The notes under the pieces: model-generated
The model's input: the letters and a program-made list of their open reading frames with translations, nothing else
What the model was told of the DNA's origin: nothing
Databases searched by the model: none
Source of the DNA: Fasciolopsis buskii
Taxonomy: Eukaryota > Platyhelminthes > Trematoda > Plagiorchiida > Fasciolidae
NCBI GenBank assembly: GCA_008360955.1
Contig: LUCM01001910.1
Location: 131,031 to 195,030 of the forward strand
Length of the DNA stretch: 64,000 nt
Reading direction: 5' to 3'
Translations under genes and position numbers: made by a program
Part shown: positions 26,100 to 38,400 of the stretch, piece after piece
How positions within the stretch are numbered: the first letter of the stretch is position 1
How the letters are laid out: the number at the start of each line of letters is the position of its first letter

Positions 26100-26193
26100 T
26101 TCATACTCCCCGCAGACAAAGGTAATGCAATAGCAGTGCTCGACAATGGTGAATACCAAGCAAAGATGAAAATATTACTTCAGTCCATCAGTC

Positions 26194-26496
26194 CAAGGCC
26201 GGGCACGTGAACTAAACGAATAACGTTTCACATGACAACCATAGAAATATTCATAAACATAATTGCGATTTTTTACTGTTGTATTCTGAATTTCGATTCA
26301 GATAATTCCATATCCTGGGAGGGAGAACGTGGACAGAACAACGGGGAAATCCACCGAGACTAATGTTAGTGCGAGTCGATAGTCTCTCAATACCTCAATG
26401 TAAATTACAAAAATATGGATAAAGTGATGCGGAAGTTTGGTTGGTAAGTTTTGACAAATGCAAAAGTGATTCAACTGCGAAACATTTTCCACTTCG
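26194..26496. other. No gene recognised
   Basis: Sequence immediately after the truncated Penelope-like fragment. No continuation of its RT is readable in any frame. Confidence 0.5.
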
Positions 26497-26580
26497 GCTG
26501 GATTCGAACACACCTGTAGACATAAGCGCTGTATTTGTACCACGCGTGTACTCTACCTACCAAGAGGCCAGGTCGCACGG
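26497..26580 (-). repeat. tRNA-like segment (SINE family B?)
   Basis: On the minus strand it reads GTGCGACCTGGCCTCTTGG, GGTAGAGTACACGCG, then GGTGTGTTCGAATCCAGCC. The A-box-like and B-box-like parts sit at plausible spacing. It resembles the tRNA-like part at 53.85-54.0 kb. The 112-codon frame spanning it on the plus strand is probably incidental. Confidence 0.45.
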
Positions 26581-28510
26581 TGTACGGACACATGACTCAA
26601 GTACCAATGGGTGCACGCCCAATTGGCGCAATCATAATGAAGTACAAAACCCACCGATGGTCACCATGGCTTTACGATTCGTGGGTGTTAGTCCCCATGA
26701 CGCCCCATTTGTTGAGCTTGGCCCGTGCCAAATGACATCATCTGGACTGGTGGCGAAGCCCCCGCGATCAAACGCCTGACTCGGCGAGGAGGAAAATCGT
26801 TGGTGATGTTTGCTTGTAGTTCGGCTCACGAAAATAACCAAGTAGTCAAATAAGGAATTCCAGCGTTGCGAAGTGAGTTCGTTTGTGCCCAAGGTAGGAT
26901 CACGGTAATGACTCTCGTTAACTATAACGTTTCAGACGGTGGAAAAGGTCCACAAAATTGTCGTTTTTGTTCCTCTCTCGCGAGGCGACGAGCCAAGTAT
27001 CATGTCGACTGATCAACCGCAGCTTGCCATTACTGACTGGATGTCAGACGTATTCAGAAGGCTGTTGTCCAGTCAACCAGTGAAGAAGAATTCGATCTTT
27101 CTGAACCTATGCAAGGCAGAAATGACTAATTGGGAACGGTGGACCATCACTGATTAGAACCAATCAAAATATTAGTCATTTTTCTGCCACCTACCCAAAG
27201 GTGAAATTGCTACGGATACATGGTTGCCTGTCATCTCGACTTAGGTTCTTAATACTAAATTCCTATATAATTCAAATTTCACCCGTATTTTACTGATCAT
27301 CTCTTTCGGGAATAATGATTAGATAATTGTGGTTTCAGAGTTCCAAATGGGAGAGATTTGCGATCGCAAATCGACAATCAATCCCACTAATAAACATCAT
27401 TAACCTTTTTATTTTCTTTAAATATTATGAGAAAAATGGGCACCATTTCAGAGAGACAGCTTGACAACCGTTAACTGTTGCCGGTTGAGAAATTGATCGA
27501 CAATGGAAGGAGTCGAACGCACTGTCTCTTCAGCATGACCACCGTCAATCTCCAGCTAGCCATTGCCCGTTCCCACTCAACTCAGGCAGACACCAAATCA
27601 CGTTTGAAATTTCTACCAAATGGCTTCTACTGATTTTTGCGAAAATTACTCATTTGTCTCTCGGAGCTACTAACTGGCTAGGCCCACTTATTACCGGATT
27701 TTCTTGTTCACTCTTTTTATTGAACTTATTGATCGATGTAGTCAGTTCAGCGTCGTCCTATCTAAGTTGTTTTTTGGCCTGGGTACTGGTATGACAATTC
27801 AATATCGATCACGTGGACATTTATGAATTAAGTACTGAACTCGAGGGTTTGGAACTCAATAAAACAGGTTAACGATTCTTCTGTTTGTGAACACTGATCG
27901 CAATAATTTGTGAGTTATTTCGGTGACAACATTTAGTGGACAGGTGGTAACTTTACGGGATAACATTTGCCAGCTCGTTAGATGTGTGACCTTCTATACT
28001 AATCTGTTCTTTGGCAAGCACCGGGAGTAACAAACAAAATCAGTATGACTTCAAAACCGTAGAATTAATCCGTTGGCCCATGAAAATGTTTAATGACAGG
28101 AATAGATTTTGTTTTTGATGTAGCCATTTATGCGCATACGTATATAGTAGATAAGATGACCAACGAGCAGGCATTCATCTGCAGTTAGCACTGAATGGGT
28201 AAGTGTGCGGATTACTTTATAACTAAGATTTGGCGATCTTGCCAACATTGACATGAGCTAAAACTATCACTAGGGGAGAGAGAAGACAGGTGTAAACGGA
28301 CCAACTGTGAAGGAAACGCGGGACCGAAAATCTACAGACGAGAAGTGAGAAAAAAGGGGTTCACCCCGAATCCGGTGGGACCCTGCTGCACTGAGGAGCA
28401 GATGTGCAGCTATGGCTCTGAAACTTCCAGGGGCATAAAATCACACTAGGCTCTGGTAGAATAAGTGTGATAACGAACCATCAGATGTCGAGTCGTCATC
28501 TTCGGCAGCA
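26581..28510. other. No gene recognised
   Basis: Both strands are open around 26600-26890 but show no motif. A weak match to repeat R5 lies near 28.4 kb. No other content recognised. Confidence 0.45.
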
Positions 28511-28755
28511 GTGACCGTTAGCGGATCTGGAATTCGAACCCCTGATCTTTAATGGGATGAGAGATGCTCAATTCAGTCGACCACCACCGGCCACCACTTC
28601 GGCCTTGGCCGAACAATCTCAACGATCGGCGCTGGGCAGGTGGATTAATCATCTGACCTCTCGCGGTCAGGCAGTCAAACTCTTGATGTCTCAGCCTGAC
28701 CGTCACTGTTTCTAATCCTCCACTTTTCAGCCGTTTGTTGGCCGCGGCGCCCTTT
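28511..28755 (-). mobile_element. SINE-like element (family A head) with hairpin-rich body
   Basis: The minus-strand head at 28511-28592 begins GGCCGGTGGTGGTCGAC and has a near-perfect B box (GGGGTTCGAATTCC). Next to it lie several short perfect hairpins. TTCGGCC and GGCCGAA flank two bases at about 28598-28613. CTGACC and GGTCAG flank six bases at about 28654-28671. A GTCAGGC/GCCTGAC pair follows at about 28669-28703. Not a functional tRNA because the acceptor arm does not close. Confidence 0.6.
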
Positions 28756-28789
28756 GCTTAACATTATTTTGTGGTCATTTTACGCGCAA

Positions 28790-28960
28790 GTCACGTGATA
28801 TAGTCCGATACAGCTTCATCTCGGTCTGCATAGGCAGACAACCAATGGAAAGCATGATGACAAATGGTCGTGAAATCCAGACATTCCGCGGAGGCGACTG
28901 GATAGAACGTATTCCACCAATCAGAATATTTCCAACTTGGTACATATATGTCCATGAGTT
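28790..28960 (-). repeat. Dispersed repeat R4
   Basis: Complement of the 8.8 kb copy: TCACGTGATATAGTC, CAGACAACCAATGGAAAGC, GGTCGTGAAATCCAG, CATTCCGC and CCACCAATCAGAATATTTCC. The open frame on the minus strand is carried by the repeat and has no known domain. Confidence 0.65.
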
Positions 28961-29194
28961 GTATGCAGAACTCAAAATTGTTTCTGTTCAACGATGGCCT
29001 TCTTGTTGAATTTATTCGCATAGATTGGGTCGAAACCAAGTCCGTGCTTACTGGCAATTCGTATCCGCTTGTTACGGTGGCTGACCGAACCCCGTCTACT
29101 AATTACGGGTCCTAAATTGTTATTTCATTAACAAAAGAAGTATACAGTAGAAAGTTGGAAATATCATCACTGATATATGGCTGCCATGGAAGAG

Positions 29195-29440
29195 ACTTAT
29201 CCCATAACCACCAAGATCCACTCCGTTAAGAAGACCGGTAACCGTGACTCTGAAGCCTGCAGTAGCATAGAACCACTTAATTTTCTGACAGGGGAAATGT
29301 GATAACGGACCGATAGATACTGAATCGCAGAGCTGTCGCAAGCATTCCGCCTGGAATGTGCGAAAGTGAAAGTAACACTAATCAGCTGAAGCCAAGTAGG
29401 CGTATCAGCCATTATCAACACTTTCACGATCAAAATCAAG
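29195..29440 (+). repeat. Dispersed repeat R5
   Basis: GACCGGTAACCGTGACTCTG, GCATAGAACCACTTAATTTT, TGTGATAACGGACCG and CGCAGAGCTGTCG occur in the order also found, more degraded, near 6.5 and 28.4 kb. Confidence 0.5.
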
Positions 29441-30324
29441 AGGAAACCGCACAGCCAGTCTGTTATAATGTTGCTCTAATTATCAGGGGTACGGTAAGCG
29501 TTTCCTTCCTTCCTCCGTTTAGTGGGACCTAGTGACCATGGGGTGTGTCGCTCTCACAAGATGTGCGGACTATGCAGTCCTCAACAAAGCGTCAAATATC
29601 CAGACTACTCAATCACCTGATCCTCTGCTAGAAAACTGGGAGATGCGTGGTATCTGTCCAACAGTTGTCTGATTTCCACTATTAACCAAATATTCCGTAA
29701 TTGCGTTTCCAATAGACCGATTGATTCCTTCATTAACGACCACCTGAAAACGTGTTCTGAAATAGTTCTGAGTAACGCCTCGAAGATATAATTCCGGTCT
29801 CATTCGTGCTTCCAGTCACCTTACTGTCATCGGTCTTTTGGTCTGTTGTGAGTTGTGGGAGTAAGGCGACACCAGTTCTTGCCGTTTGAAGACACATGAA
29901 TTACTGATTGGATTGCAGCCCAACTGAAGACCTTGAACTAGACGTACCACAGGTTGTACGAATTCCGATGATTAAACAGAAACGCAATCCCGAAGTAAAC
30001 AGTTCAGTTTGCCCAATGAGATTCACTAAATGATACTTGTGGTTTTTTTCGATCCATCTGTAGAATCGGATGTACCAGAATTTGTGAGAGGAGGCCAGCC
30101 TCGAGAAAATCAGCTGGTACTATTATTGTCAATATTATTACTTTTCGTCTACTTCAGATGTGTACGGGAAAAATGTAGATTTCAGCATCCATACGGGATG
30201 CCTCTAGATGTTTTACTATGATCAAGGGTGAGTGTGTCAGACTACTTGCCATGAATGACTTTCGAAATGTCTCCAAATGACTTTGTGCCTCCAGCTGGGA
30301 TCTGCTGAGGAAGTCCTAAGCACT
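29441..30324. other. No gene recognised
   Basis: Anonymous sequence with short open frames only. Confidence 0.5.
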
Positions 30325-30735
30325 GCCTCCCAGTGGCGTACATGTTTTCACCGAAATGTGAAGACCAAAGCCAATGCCCAGCGCTCACGACCAGGTTGAA
30401 TGGTCTTTGGTAAACAGTCTAGGGAAGATAACCAAACTGATTCCAAACCAAGCACCGGTGGCGTAAGAAGAATACAGCCGGATGATCACCAGTAACTGTG
30501 AAAGAAGGGTGACCTGGGCACCCAGGATGCCTAGCCCTATGTGAGGACTGTGGGAACTGAACAACCAGTAATCGGCTCCCAGAGGATTCGTGACCTTTAG
30601 ATCCTCCTACTCTGTTGCGAGTTAGACCACTCGATCAAAGGGTTGAAGTAAGGGCTCCTAAGTTAACCTTTTACTTCGGTCTGAGCAACCGAGTAGTATG
30701 CAGTCCACAGTAGACTCATTGATCCTGACGGATAA
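30325..30735 (+). repeat. Dispersed repeat R1
   Basis: A ~400-bp repeat shared with 40315-40705 in the opposite orientation. Shared blocks include GGCGTAAGAAG, GGGCACCCAGGATGCCTA, GAACAACCAGTAATC, TTCGTGACC, AGATCCTCCTA and ACTTCGGTCTGAGCAACCGA, which are GC-rich and conserved in order. It has no open frame of note. It could be a SINE or the 3' part of a larger element. Confidence 0.75.
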
Positions 30736-32474
30736 CTCCTTACGTGAAGTTGGAGGATGGAGAAGCTATCATATATAATGAACCATGTGCATTGTTTTCT
30801 TTTCTTCCCTCTTTCTCGCCTATTGTTTCTTGTGTTCGCTACGGTTCCCATGTTACACGATCTGCATTATGAAATACATGATATATATGCTTACGAGGTG
30901 CATTGACTCGACTTAAAAACACATTTAGTTGTATGTGGACTGATCATGAAATTAGGACACCAACCGTTAGAACAACCTGGTTGTATTCCAGCTGGACACA
31001 TCTGATTGGTCAGTTTGAGCTTCACGTCCCCCGGTACATAATTATCAAGACAATATACTGAAGTGTTTCGCAAATCCGGAAAAGTCATAAGGTTCACCCT
31101 GTGCACAAAGGCTGTCCGTCAGAAAAAGTATACGGTGACGAAGATATGAAATGCAAGCGTTTGTCTTTTCGTCAATAAAGTTCTACAATCTCCGTCACCT
31201 GACGGGCCAACAGGTCCCATGCTTCAAGGATAAAAACGACTGTTCTCGTGGTGTTTGCATAACGGCTGTTTTGTTGAATCTGAACGGGGTTCACATGACA
31301 CAATGGGAGAAACCGTTGTGACTGCCATCCACAAGCTTCTTAATAATGAAACGACAGAAAAGTTAAATATCATACCAACTCTGTTAGCCAGTCAGCTTTC
31401 ACCTATCGGATGTATTGATTCTGTGGATACGGTTTTCACAACATAAATCTCTGCCTCATTTTAGCGTCGGCTAACTTGTTTCATGTGTGTTGTGAAGCAT
31501 ATGAAAGAAAAAGTTTGCACTTCACAAATGGTCTGCTGTCCAGTCTGTTCATTTCAGTCGAGGTAGGTGATTTTCATTTGGAGTAAAATAGGTACACACT
31601 TTCCCCTTCAAAAATTCCTGACTACTACTTGGTGGCCTCTGTTTGTTGGTTTTGCTTGCCCCGGGCCGGAGTGATTTTGGGAAAAATACATCGCCAATGG
31701 ACAAATTGTGACCCAATAACGTGACTCGAAAGCCTTGTAAGAATTTCACCAGTATGTCCGTATTCCAGACCAAATCCTGGCTGTTAAATTCAGCCCCGGT
31801 CTAATGAATAATAGCCAGAAGCTAACAAGCGATAGCTAAGGCAGCTGAAGGACGACAAATCTTGTGGAATCTTATGTGGTGTGAATGGCAGTCCTGTCAA
31901 CACTGGCAGTTCAGTTCAAATGCTGCGAACAGAGAATCACGTGACGCATTGGTGCACTTGAGTATCGTAAATAAGACTGAAAAAGATAACAATAGTACAT
32001 TTTGCTTACGTGATTTTTGGAACCACATGCCGCACCAACAAATCCTTTTATTAGTGTGTGCCATATCCAGTTCAGTGAACACAATTCATGACAAACATTA
32101 AACATAATATACGAATAAACAGGTGCATAAGCAGATGGGTGAACACCTGACCCGCTCAGGGTGAAGGGAAATACACAAGTACACACACATCCAAACCACT
32201 GAGACAGACGAGTAACAAATCAATAGGTCAGCGAAATACACTGTTACCATTTGAATGACTGAAGTAAAAGCACACTTAATGCGAAATCGATTTTGTCTGC
32301 GTGTTTGCGTGTGTGCCTGTATGTTGGCAGTAAGAAAAGTCTATTAAACAATAAAAGCGGTGATGATAAGCAAATAAATGCTTATTGATTGCTGAAACCA
32401 CAACAATTACAATAGCTTGCACAGTTCGTCAACAACTAAAAACAAATACAATTCGGCTATCTCAGGTGAAAACT
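30736..32474. other. No gene recognised
   Basis: Anonymous sequence. A cysteine-containing open frame on the minus strand (31106-30891) has no recognised domain. Confidence 0.45.
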
Positions 32475-33100
32475 ATGGCCATTTGGTGGCTTTTATTTCG
32501 AAGACCTCGGTGTTCGAGGGTAGAAAGTCGCCAGGCATCTTCAAAAAAGATAGTCCACGTCTCGCAACCGTAATGAAGAACATTACTAACTGTAGGACTG
32601 TACACCATTCACCTGATGTCACGGCGGCACCACAAGTGTCGCAGGTTAGTAGAAGCTCCTCTGGCTTTCGTAGTTCGTGACGTGATCTCCTCCTCAATAC
32701 CTCTGCCAGGTTTGATCAGACTCCCGAGGTACTTGAAGCTATTGACTACCCTTGACTGATCAGCAGAAACGGTGGGTGTAAGTACAGGCTCCTGCCAATC
32801 TTGAAGAAATGCCTTGCATTCTGAAGGTGCAAAGCACATACCGTATCTAAATAATCCAATCGTCAGTCGGCCCAATGCACGCTGAATTGTCTGTTCATTG
32901 TCATCCAGCAAGGCGATATCATCGGCATACTCTAAGTCAAAACATCTGTTGCCTGGGAGGAGTTCAACTTCACTGTCTAAAAGATTAGATAAAGCGTTCT
33001 GTAGAACATCTTCTATTTCAAAGTTGAAAAGATGAGGGGATATAAGACAGTCTTGAAGTAAATAACTGAAAGCCACGAAGAGGGCTGAAAGCTGGTTCTA
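32475..33100 (-). pseudogene. RTE-like reverse transcriptase fragment, palm to thumb
   Basis: An open frame of 155 codons on the minus strand (33076-32609) covers the second half of the RT domain. It reads LQDCLISPHLFNFEIEDVLQ (normally GVRQGCPISPFLFNF), LEYADDIALLDD with the intact catalytic YADD at 32918-32929, CFAPSECKAFLQDWQEPV and VNSFKYLGSLI, then NLRHLWCRRDIR. After one stop the same frame set continues VYSPTVSNVLHYGCETW and STLEHRGLR to about 32480. The N-terminal palm is not readable beyond about 33100, so the first catalytic aspartate is absent. It belongs to the same broad family as the copies at 0.44, 2.3 and 12.4 kb but is a different insertion with better preservation. Confidence 0.85.
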
Positions 33101-33699
33101 AGCCCTAACTCGGCCTGATCTATGACAGTAAAACATTCTGAGGGCGAACACACTTCGATGGTATTCCATTTCTCAACAAACAGTATCATAGTGAGGACCT
33201 ATTAACACTATCTAGCGTTCTATAAGAAGCATAGAGCAGATGACTACTGATCGTATTTCACTCCCTTAGGGTTCTCACCATCATCTGAACTTTAGATGAG
33301 TTCGTCCGTCTGCACCAAGATTTTGCCCGTGAATGGTCGTGATGAACTCCGTTCAGCCTAGCTTATTTACCTGGCCAGATGGTAATTGACGTCATTGTGT
33401 ATGACAACAAATTAAGGCTTCAATCACTCAGATTTTTCGGACTCAGCTGAGCCACGTCTTATTTGTATTTGGTGACGTAACCCCAGATGAATTATTGATT
33501 TCGTTGTCGAGCCTATCCATGTGTTGTAAACAGGTAAAATCAGTGTCTGTGTATGTTTTGTGGAGAGTTGAGGGACTCGGGATTTTTGCTCTGCTCCAGT
33601 TTCGGATCGTTTACTTCACGATTTCCGTTCATTTAATTTCTACATATTAGTCGCAGTAGTGTTTTCGAACTAATGACGTTTGTTGACTGCTTGCGTACC

Positions 33700-34065
33700 A
33701 GTGGTCGGGAACAGGGGTTAAATATTTCAGGCCCAACTAGCTAGAAAGGATTTAACGGGGCTAGATTCAAATTCCCTCGGACTGAATTGACGAAAGGGCT
33801 GCCAACGCTCGTCTTTTTCATCTGCGCACCAATCGACCCCTGCTGATAGATGAATATTCTGCAGGTAACCTAAATACGACAAACGCTTTGGACATGATTT
33901 GCACAGCTTAACTTGACTACTTCGTATGTATATGTTAGTATTGATGGAAGAATGAATACTCTCACCAAATAATTCACCATGTGATATAATAACTCAAGTA
34001 AGCATTAAGAATCCATGGAAGCCGAATTAGTGTACAGGTGTTTCATCCTAGTTAGGAATCGTGAG
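33700..34065 (-). repeat. Repeat R2, diverged copy in left arm
   Basis: ATTAAGAATCCATGGAAGCC, GTGTTTCATCCTAGTTAGG, TTCACCATGTGATAT, CAGGTAACCTAAATACGAC and GCTTTGGACATGATT match the R2 unit order. A degraded tRNA-like stretch (GGATTTAACGGGGCTAGATTC) is further out. It sits directly against the CR1-like 3' tail. Confidence 0.55.
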
Positions 34066-34069
34066 CGAT

Positions 34070-35465
34070 GTATTGTATGGTATTGTACAGACTTTGCCTA
34101 CAAAAATAATGTCGCATTTCGGTTAAAAACGTGAGGGTAAAAAATAAAATAGAAAAAAAATGCACTCATCACCTCGTAAAAATGTAAAAAACTCATCGAG
34201 GAATAATCATAGCACATTATGATTGGTTGCTCAGGAAATCGGTTAAAACACGGTTACGGTTTGTCAAAATGCGTGTTAAATATGGAATAGTGGAGTTCCT
34301 ATAGATGTTGATTCTAGAGGGCATGGAACGAAGAGCGGATCACGTTGAAATATCGTTTTGTAGAGGATGCGCAGGATCTGAAAGAATTTTGTAAGCAAAT
34401 TTTTTTCACATGCTGACCAGTGTTGATCACATAGATTAAGGGACAATTCAATTAGTGGTATGAAGTGCACCCGGCTAATAATTGGTAGTCCCTGGCGAAG
34501 AATTTTAAAGTCCTTTCTAAACAAACCTGGCAAAATGATGGGGAGACAGTAAAGAAAGATTGGAAAATCATCGGTATACAAATCGGGAGGTGGTGCTTTG
34601 TTTCACCTTGTAGTGTCGAAGCTTTCTGATTTGAAATGTCAGCCGTCGGAGAGTTTTTACACAAGTAGAAATGTGAGTAGTCCACTTTGGATTTTTTTCA
34701 ATAGTAACTCCAAGATGTTTCACAGAATCAAACCCGGTAAGTGTTTTTGAATCGATGAAAGACATTTCGGATGGGTGGGCTGATCGAGAGAGAGAGAGAG
34801 AGAGGGAACAGACATTCGAAACATTTAGATGTGTCGAGATTTAAACCAGCTTGTGCTAAGAAATCATAAACAGAAGATAGTTTGTTGGAAAAACTTTGAA
34901 AATTATGGTTATTCTAAGGAGCTTGAGAGAGAGCAGCATCATCAGCATACTTAAACAGATGGCAAGGGAGCTAGTTGATAAGTCGCTGATGTAAGTAGGG
35001 AAGAGAAGCAGTGAAAGAACAGCACCCTGTATCACGCCTGAGTTGTTAATCAACGGTTTTAAAATTTTACCATCCATTCCTGTGCACTGGGTTTGGTTAG
35101 TGAAGTAATCAGACAGCCATGCTAATAAAGAACTGGGACAACCAAATGTTTCCAGTTTGTGAAGTAGAAGAGACCGTGGGAGTGAGTCAAATGCCGACGA
35201 GGAGTCCAGGAAGGCGCAAGGCACAGGTTTTATTGGATCGTTTCAGGACTTACGAATGTGGTGAATGAGAGAGGCAACAGCGTCCAAAGTGGACCTCTTA
35301 GATTTATAGGCAAACTGAAAAGGGTCGTCAGGATGGTACATGGCAGAACGCAGGCGCTTAACTATAGCATGCTCCGTCAGGTTTAGACCAGAAGACGTTA
35401 AGGTTATGAGGCGAAAACGCTTTGCCAAAGCAGTAGAAGTGCTAGATTTTGGGATGGGAATAATG
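34070..35465 (-). pseudogene. CR1/Rex1-like RT, C-terminal two thirds plus 3' tail
   Basis: The minus strand encodes IIPIPKSSTSTALAKRFRL, then DDPFQFAYKSKRSTLDAVAS, a stop, and AFLDSSSAFDSLPRSLLLHK with the first catalytic Asp. NNSGVIQGAVLS follows, then the YADD motif after a frameshift, HLGVTIEKNPKW, and the C-terminal SRVHFIPLIELSLNLCDQHW down to the stop at 34276. A 3' untranslated region and an ACAATAC-type tail end at about 34070. The copy is truncated at the arm boundary, so the endonuclease and RT N-terminus are missing. It has at least two stops or frameshifts and is therefore inactive. It shares its lesions with the right-hand copy, so they predate the duplication. Confidence 0.88.
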
Positions 35466-38400
35466 GTGTTCGAAGCAATGTTATGGTGTGATATTTTATG
35501 CATTTCATTTGATAAAGTTAATAAATATATATAATCAGCCGATAATGTCAAATGTAACACATCCATTTGATTTATTCGGTTCTTTTCGCTTTCGGTGAAC
35601 TGTTGTCTCACTCCACTGATTGATTTGTCCCCTCGACAGCGTGCAATGTTTCTTATCGATTTCGCGTCTTTCGGTTGACGCGACGCGCAAGAGACACCGG
35701 GGTAGGGGGGGTATAATACCACATCCAAAGTAGCACTAGTTTGACGCTGTTTGTATTGATGACTTTTGTCCTGCAATTCGGATCGATACTTCGTGTCCTC
35801 CTTTTAAAATTTTGCATTTCCAAAGAGAGACTTTTTAATATAAGTTTGTTTTCCCAGTGGCTATAACAACAGTTGCTAATAGTTGACTGGTAAAATCTAA
35901 CTGGCTTTCTTTCAAGTGCTTTTCTGACCCTTTAAAATGCTAACGAAAATTAACTTCCAGCGACATTTATGAATTTCTTTTCCACCGTACAGCATGGACC
36001 ATTGGACACCGATGTGTGAATGTGAAGTGTCGACACCGAGAAAGCAGGAGGAACGAGATGGTTTTTTAAGGCCAACCCTAATTTGTCGTGGTTGTGTAAC
36101 ACCCTATGTTCACTTTATTTGTTTGTGGCCCATTGTCTTGATTCGTATTAGTCAAGTGGCCATCCTCATAGCTGTTCATCCTGAATGTCCCTGGTTCGAA
36201 TTTTCCGAGCACCGTTCAAGCTTCCAACTTGGTAGCTGTCGGACGGTGTGAAATGGATGCACGTTGTCGTTTCATCACTACTGGAAGCAAATGGTAAGTG
36301 ACAAAAGCACAGTTTAGTCCCTATGGTTGCAGTTTCTGTCACCGATTTGTCAACCTTTCTTATACACATCATATTATCATGTTGCTTGACAATACAGAAG
36401 GATTTATACCGAATGAAATACGACGGCACTTAGTGTGGATGGAGAAAGCGTAAGTTTTAGATGGTTTTAGCGGACACATCATCTACTATTTGACATTTTT
36501 GCGAGGTCTGATCACAAGGGATTGGAGATTCAACTTCACAAACAACCGAGTTGCTGACATGGTAAGTGACTAAGTTTGTATCAATTTGGCTGAAAATGAA
36601 TTCCTGTATAAGATAGTTCAAGGAAATCGTAAAAAATGAGTTTGATAAAATAACATTTCCTTGTGTACACTTTGTTGGCACGCGGTAATTAACGAATCAT
36701 CAACGGCACGTGTTTCATGCGATATTTATTAAAAATATTGTTTAGGGGATTTCGTAATGCTAAGTGAGTTGACGGGTTCATGAAGATTTAGTAAAGGGAG
36801 AAATATTAGGATTTCGATAAGTAGAATTGCTGGAATGAAGACCTACGGATACACATTATAAAGTTAAACTATCGGTTCGGAGTAGTTTGTGGATCTATCG
36901 ATCGATCGATCCAAATAAATGCCCACCTTGGGAACGATTTCCTTCGGCATAAAAATTGCAAATTTATCTTCCTGTAATACCTGCAACACAGTCATCCTTC
37001 AATTATTTTTGGATTGTACAGTAAAGCTCAGATATGTTCATTCGAGTCCACTTTGTTGAATCTACTATCGTGGTGTGATTTCTTGACTCCATCGGGTTCT
37101 GATATTTGGTTCACAGAAAGTGTACGGTTTTCTGACTCCGGAAACAAAAGAGAAAGACCAGCGGAAATCATTCACAACAGCCCACGACAAACAGTTCCGC
37201 TGTCTGATCTGAAAGTGCAGTGGGTGTCTTCTCTGTTTTTTCTTTATCTCATTCCGAATATGGGTAGGCATTGTCAGCCCACACAGATCCGTTTCGGGAT
37301 AAAGGTGACATTCAACAAAAAAGTGAAGTCAGTGACTTTATTTCGAAGATACCGCAAACACAGGTTGACCAAGCCGTCACCCGCGGAAGTCAGCGGTCCA
37401 GTATCGTGTGTTTGTGTGCGTTTGTATGTGTGTACTTGTATGGGAATGTTCTGTTGATGATTTTGTTTTGGCTTCCTCGAATGGACTGTGGCCTCATAGT
37501 TAATGTTCATCTGTGATCTAGACACTAGAAGCAATATAACTATCTAGGCACACTATTAATCATGTTTTTATGTGCTAGTCAATGGAATTTTCCGTTTTTG
37601 CATTTAACCAATGAAGCTACGCAATGTAACTCAAGAAATTTTTTATATTATAAAAATGAAACAAACATGCATAAAATAAGAGGTAATAAAATGGGCACAA
37701 ATAAGGGAATGGATTTTTTTCAATGAAATATTAGGAACGGCTGACCAACATTCAGAGCCATGACGAGTCATGCGACAGTGAAGCAGGATTGCCTGGAACA
37801 CGGGACTGACTGACAAACCCAGTTGGTGCCAGATGGACAATACCCGGGCCAGGAAACTGAGTAACTGGAAGCCAGAAGGCAAATACACAAATGGGCGTAT
37901 GTCTTAGGTTCTCAGCCAGAATATAAACGGGCTGATTTGTGTAACGCATTCCCAGCGGATCACAGGGCATCCTCGCAACAAAGGCCAAATAACAAAGGGT
38001 GAACCAGTGAGACATGAGACAGCTGGAATGATCCATATTAATCATCTGATTGTAACTGAATACATTTCGAAGTGACTGATTAAAATGATGACACAAGATT
38101 TTTCTGGTTGTTAATAAAACCTGAATCTAGGCTCATTGATAGCGAGGGATGAAATGGGAAGCAAACAGAGAGTCGTTATTAAGCAAATGCAACTAGAACC
38201 AACTAGTCTTCAATGAGGCGTTATTGATCCGGCCGTGCGCGCAAACACACAGAAGCAATCAACTCATGTGCTATGGAGTTGATCCCAGTTTCGTGATTGG
38301 AATTTTCTGCACTTCTATCCGTTTATCAGACTTTGGTTTATTTTTTTACTGAGGATATCTCATAAATATCAGGTTGTTTGGGGCATGCAGTTGGCAAGTG

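Larger units (their letters stand above)
25065..26193 (+). pseudogene. Penelope-like element, N-terminal part of the RT ORF
   Basis: Penelope-like elements encode a reverse transcriptase, often followed by a GIY-YIG endonuclease. The readable frame starts around 25069 (TFGRNALNLVRKL, YSKRSAAVREQLFFL) and shifts near 25187. It continues through RARRITNSYCKQM, HQNRFERDASNILD, NYSNHQLLPREKSVPLKELTF and NHTNAKHPTFVASIE. After the gap and duplication it reaches NREIFILPADKGNAIAVLDN at about 26090-26150, which fits the first conserved block at the start of the PLE RT. Homology stops soon after, so the palm motifs and the endonuclease are absent. The 10-N gap and a 334-bp duplication lie in the middle, so the true length of this piece is uncertain. 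Confidence 0.8.
33211..35465 (-). repeat. Left arm of a ~2.25-kb inverted duplication
   Basis: Reverse-complement match to 46915-49170 across the whole length, with only scattered substitutions noticed (for example V/A, T/A and D/G codon changes in the RT). Homology stops abruptly at both ends. The arm contains the RT and 3' end of a CR1-like element plus about 850 bp of its downstream flank, so the unit was duplicated as a DNA segment, not by two retrotransposition events. Confidence 0.9.

Noticed and set aside
35466..35776. N-terminal extension of the left CR1-like RT ORF
   Set aside because: The open frame continues past the duplication boundary only by chance. The sequence there bears no resemblance to the RT N-terminus seen in the right copy.
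36160..36250. tRNA-like element around GGTTCGAATTTTCC
   Set aside because: Only the B box matches. No A box at proper spacing and no pairing arms could be found.
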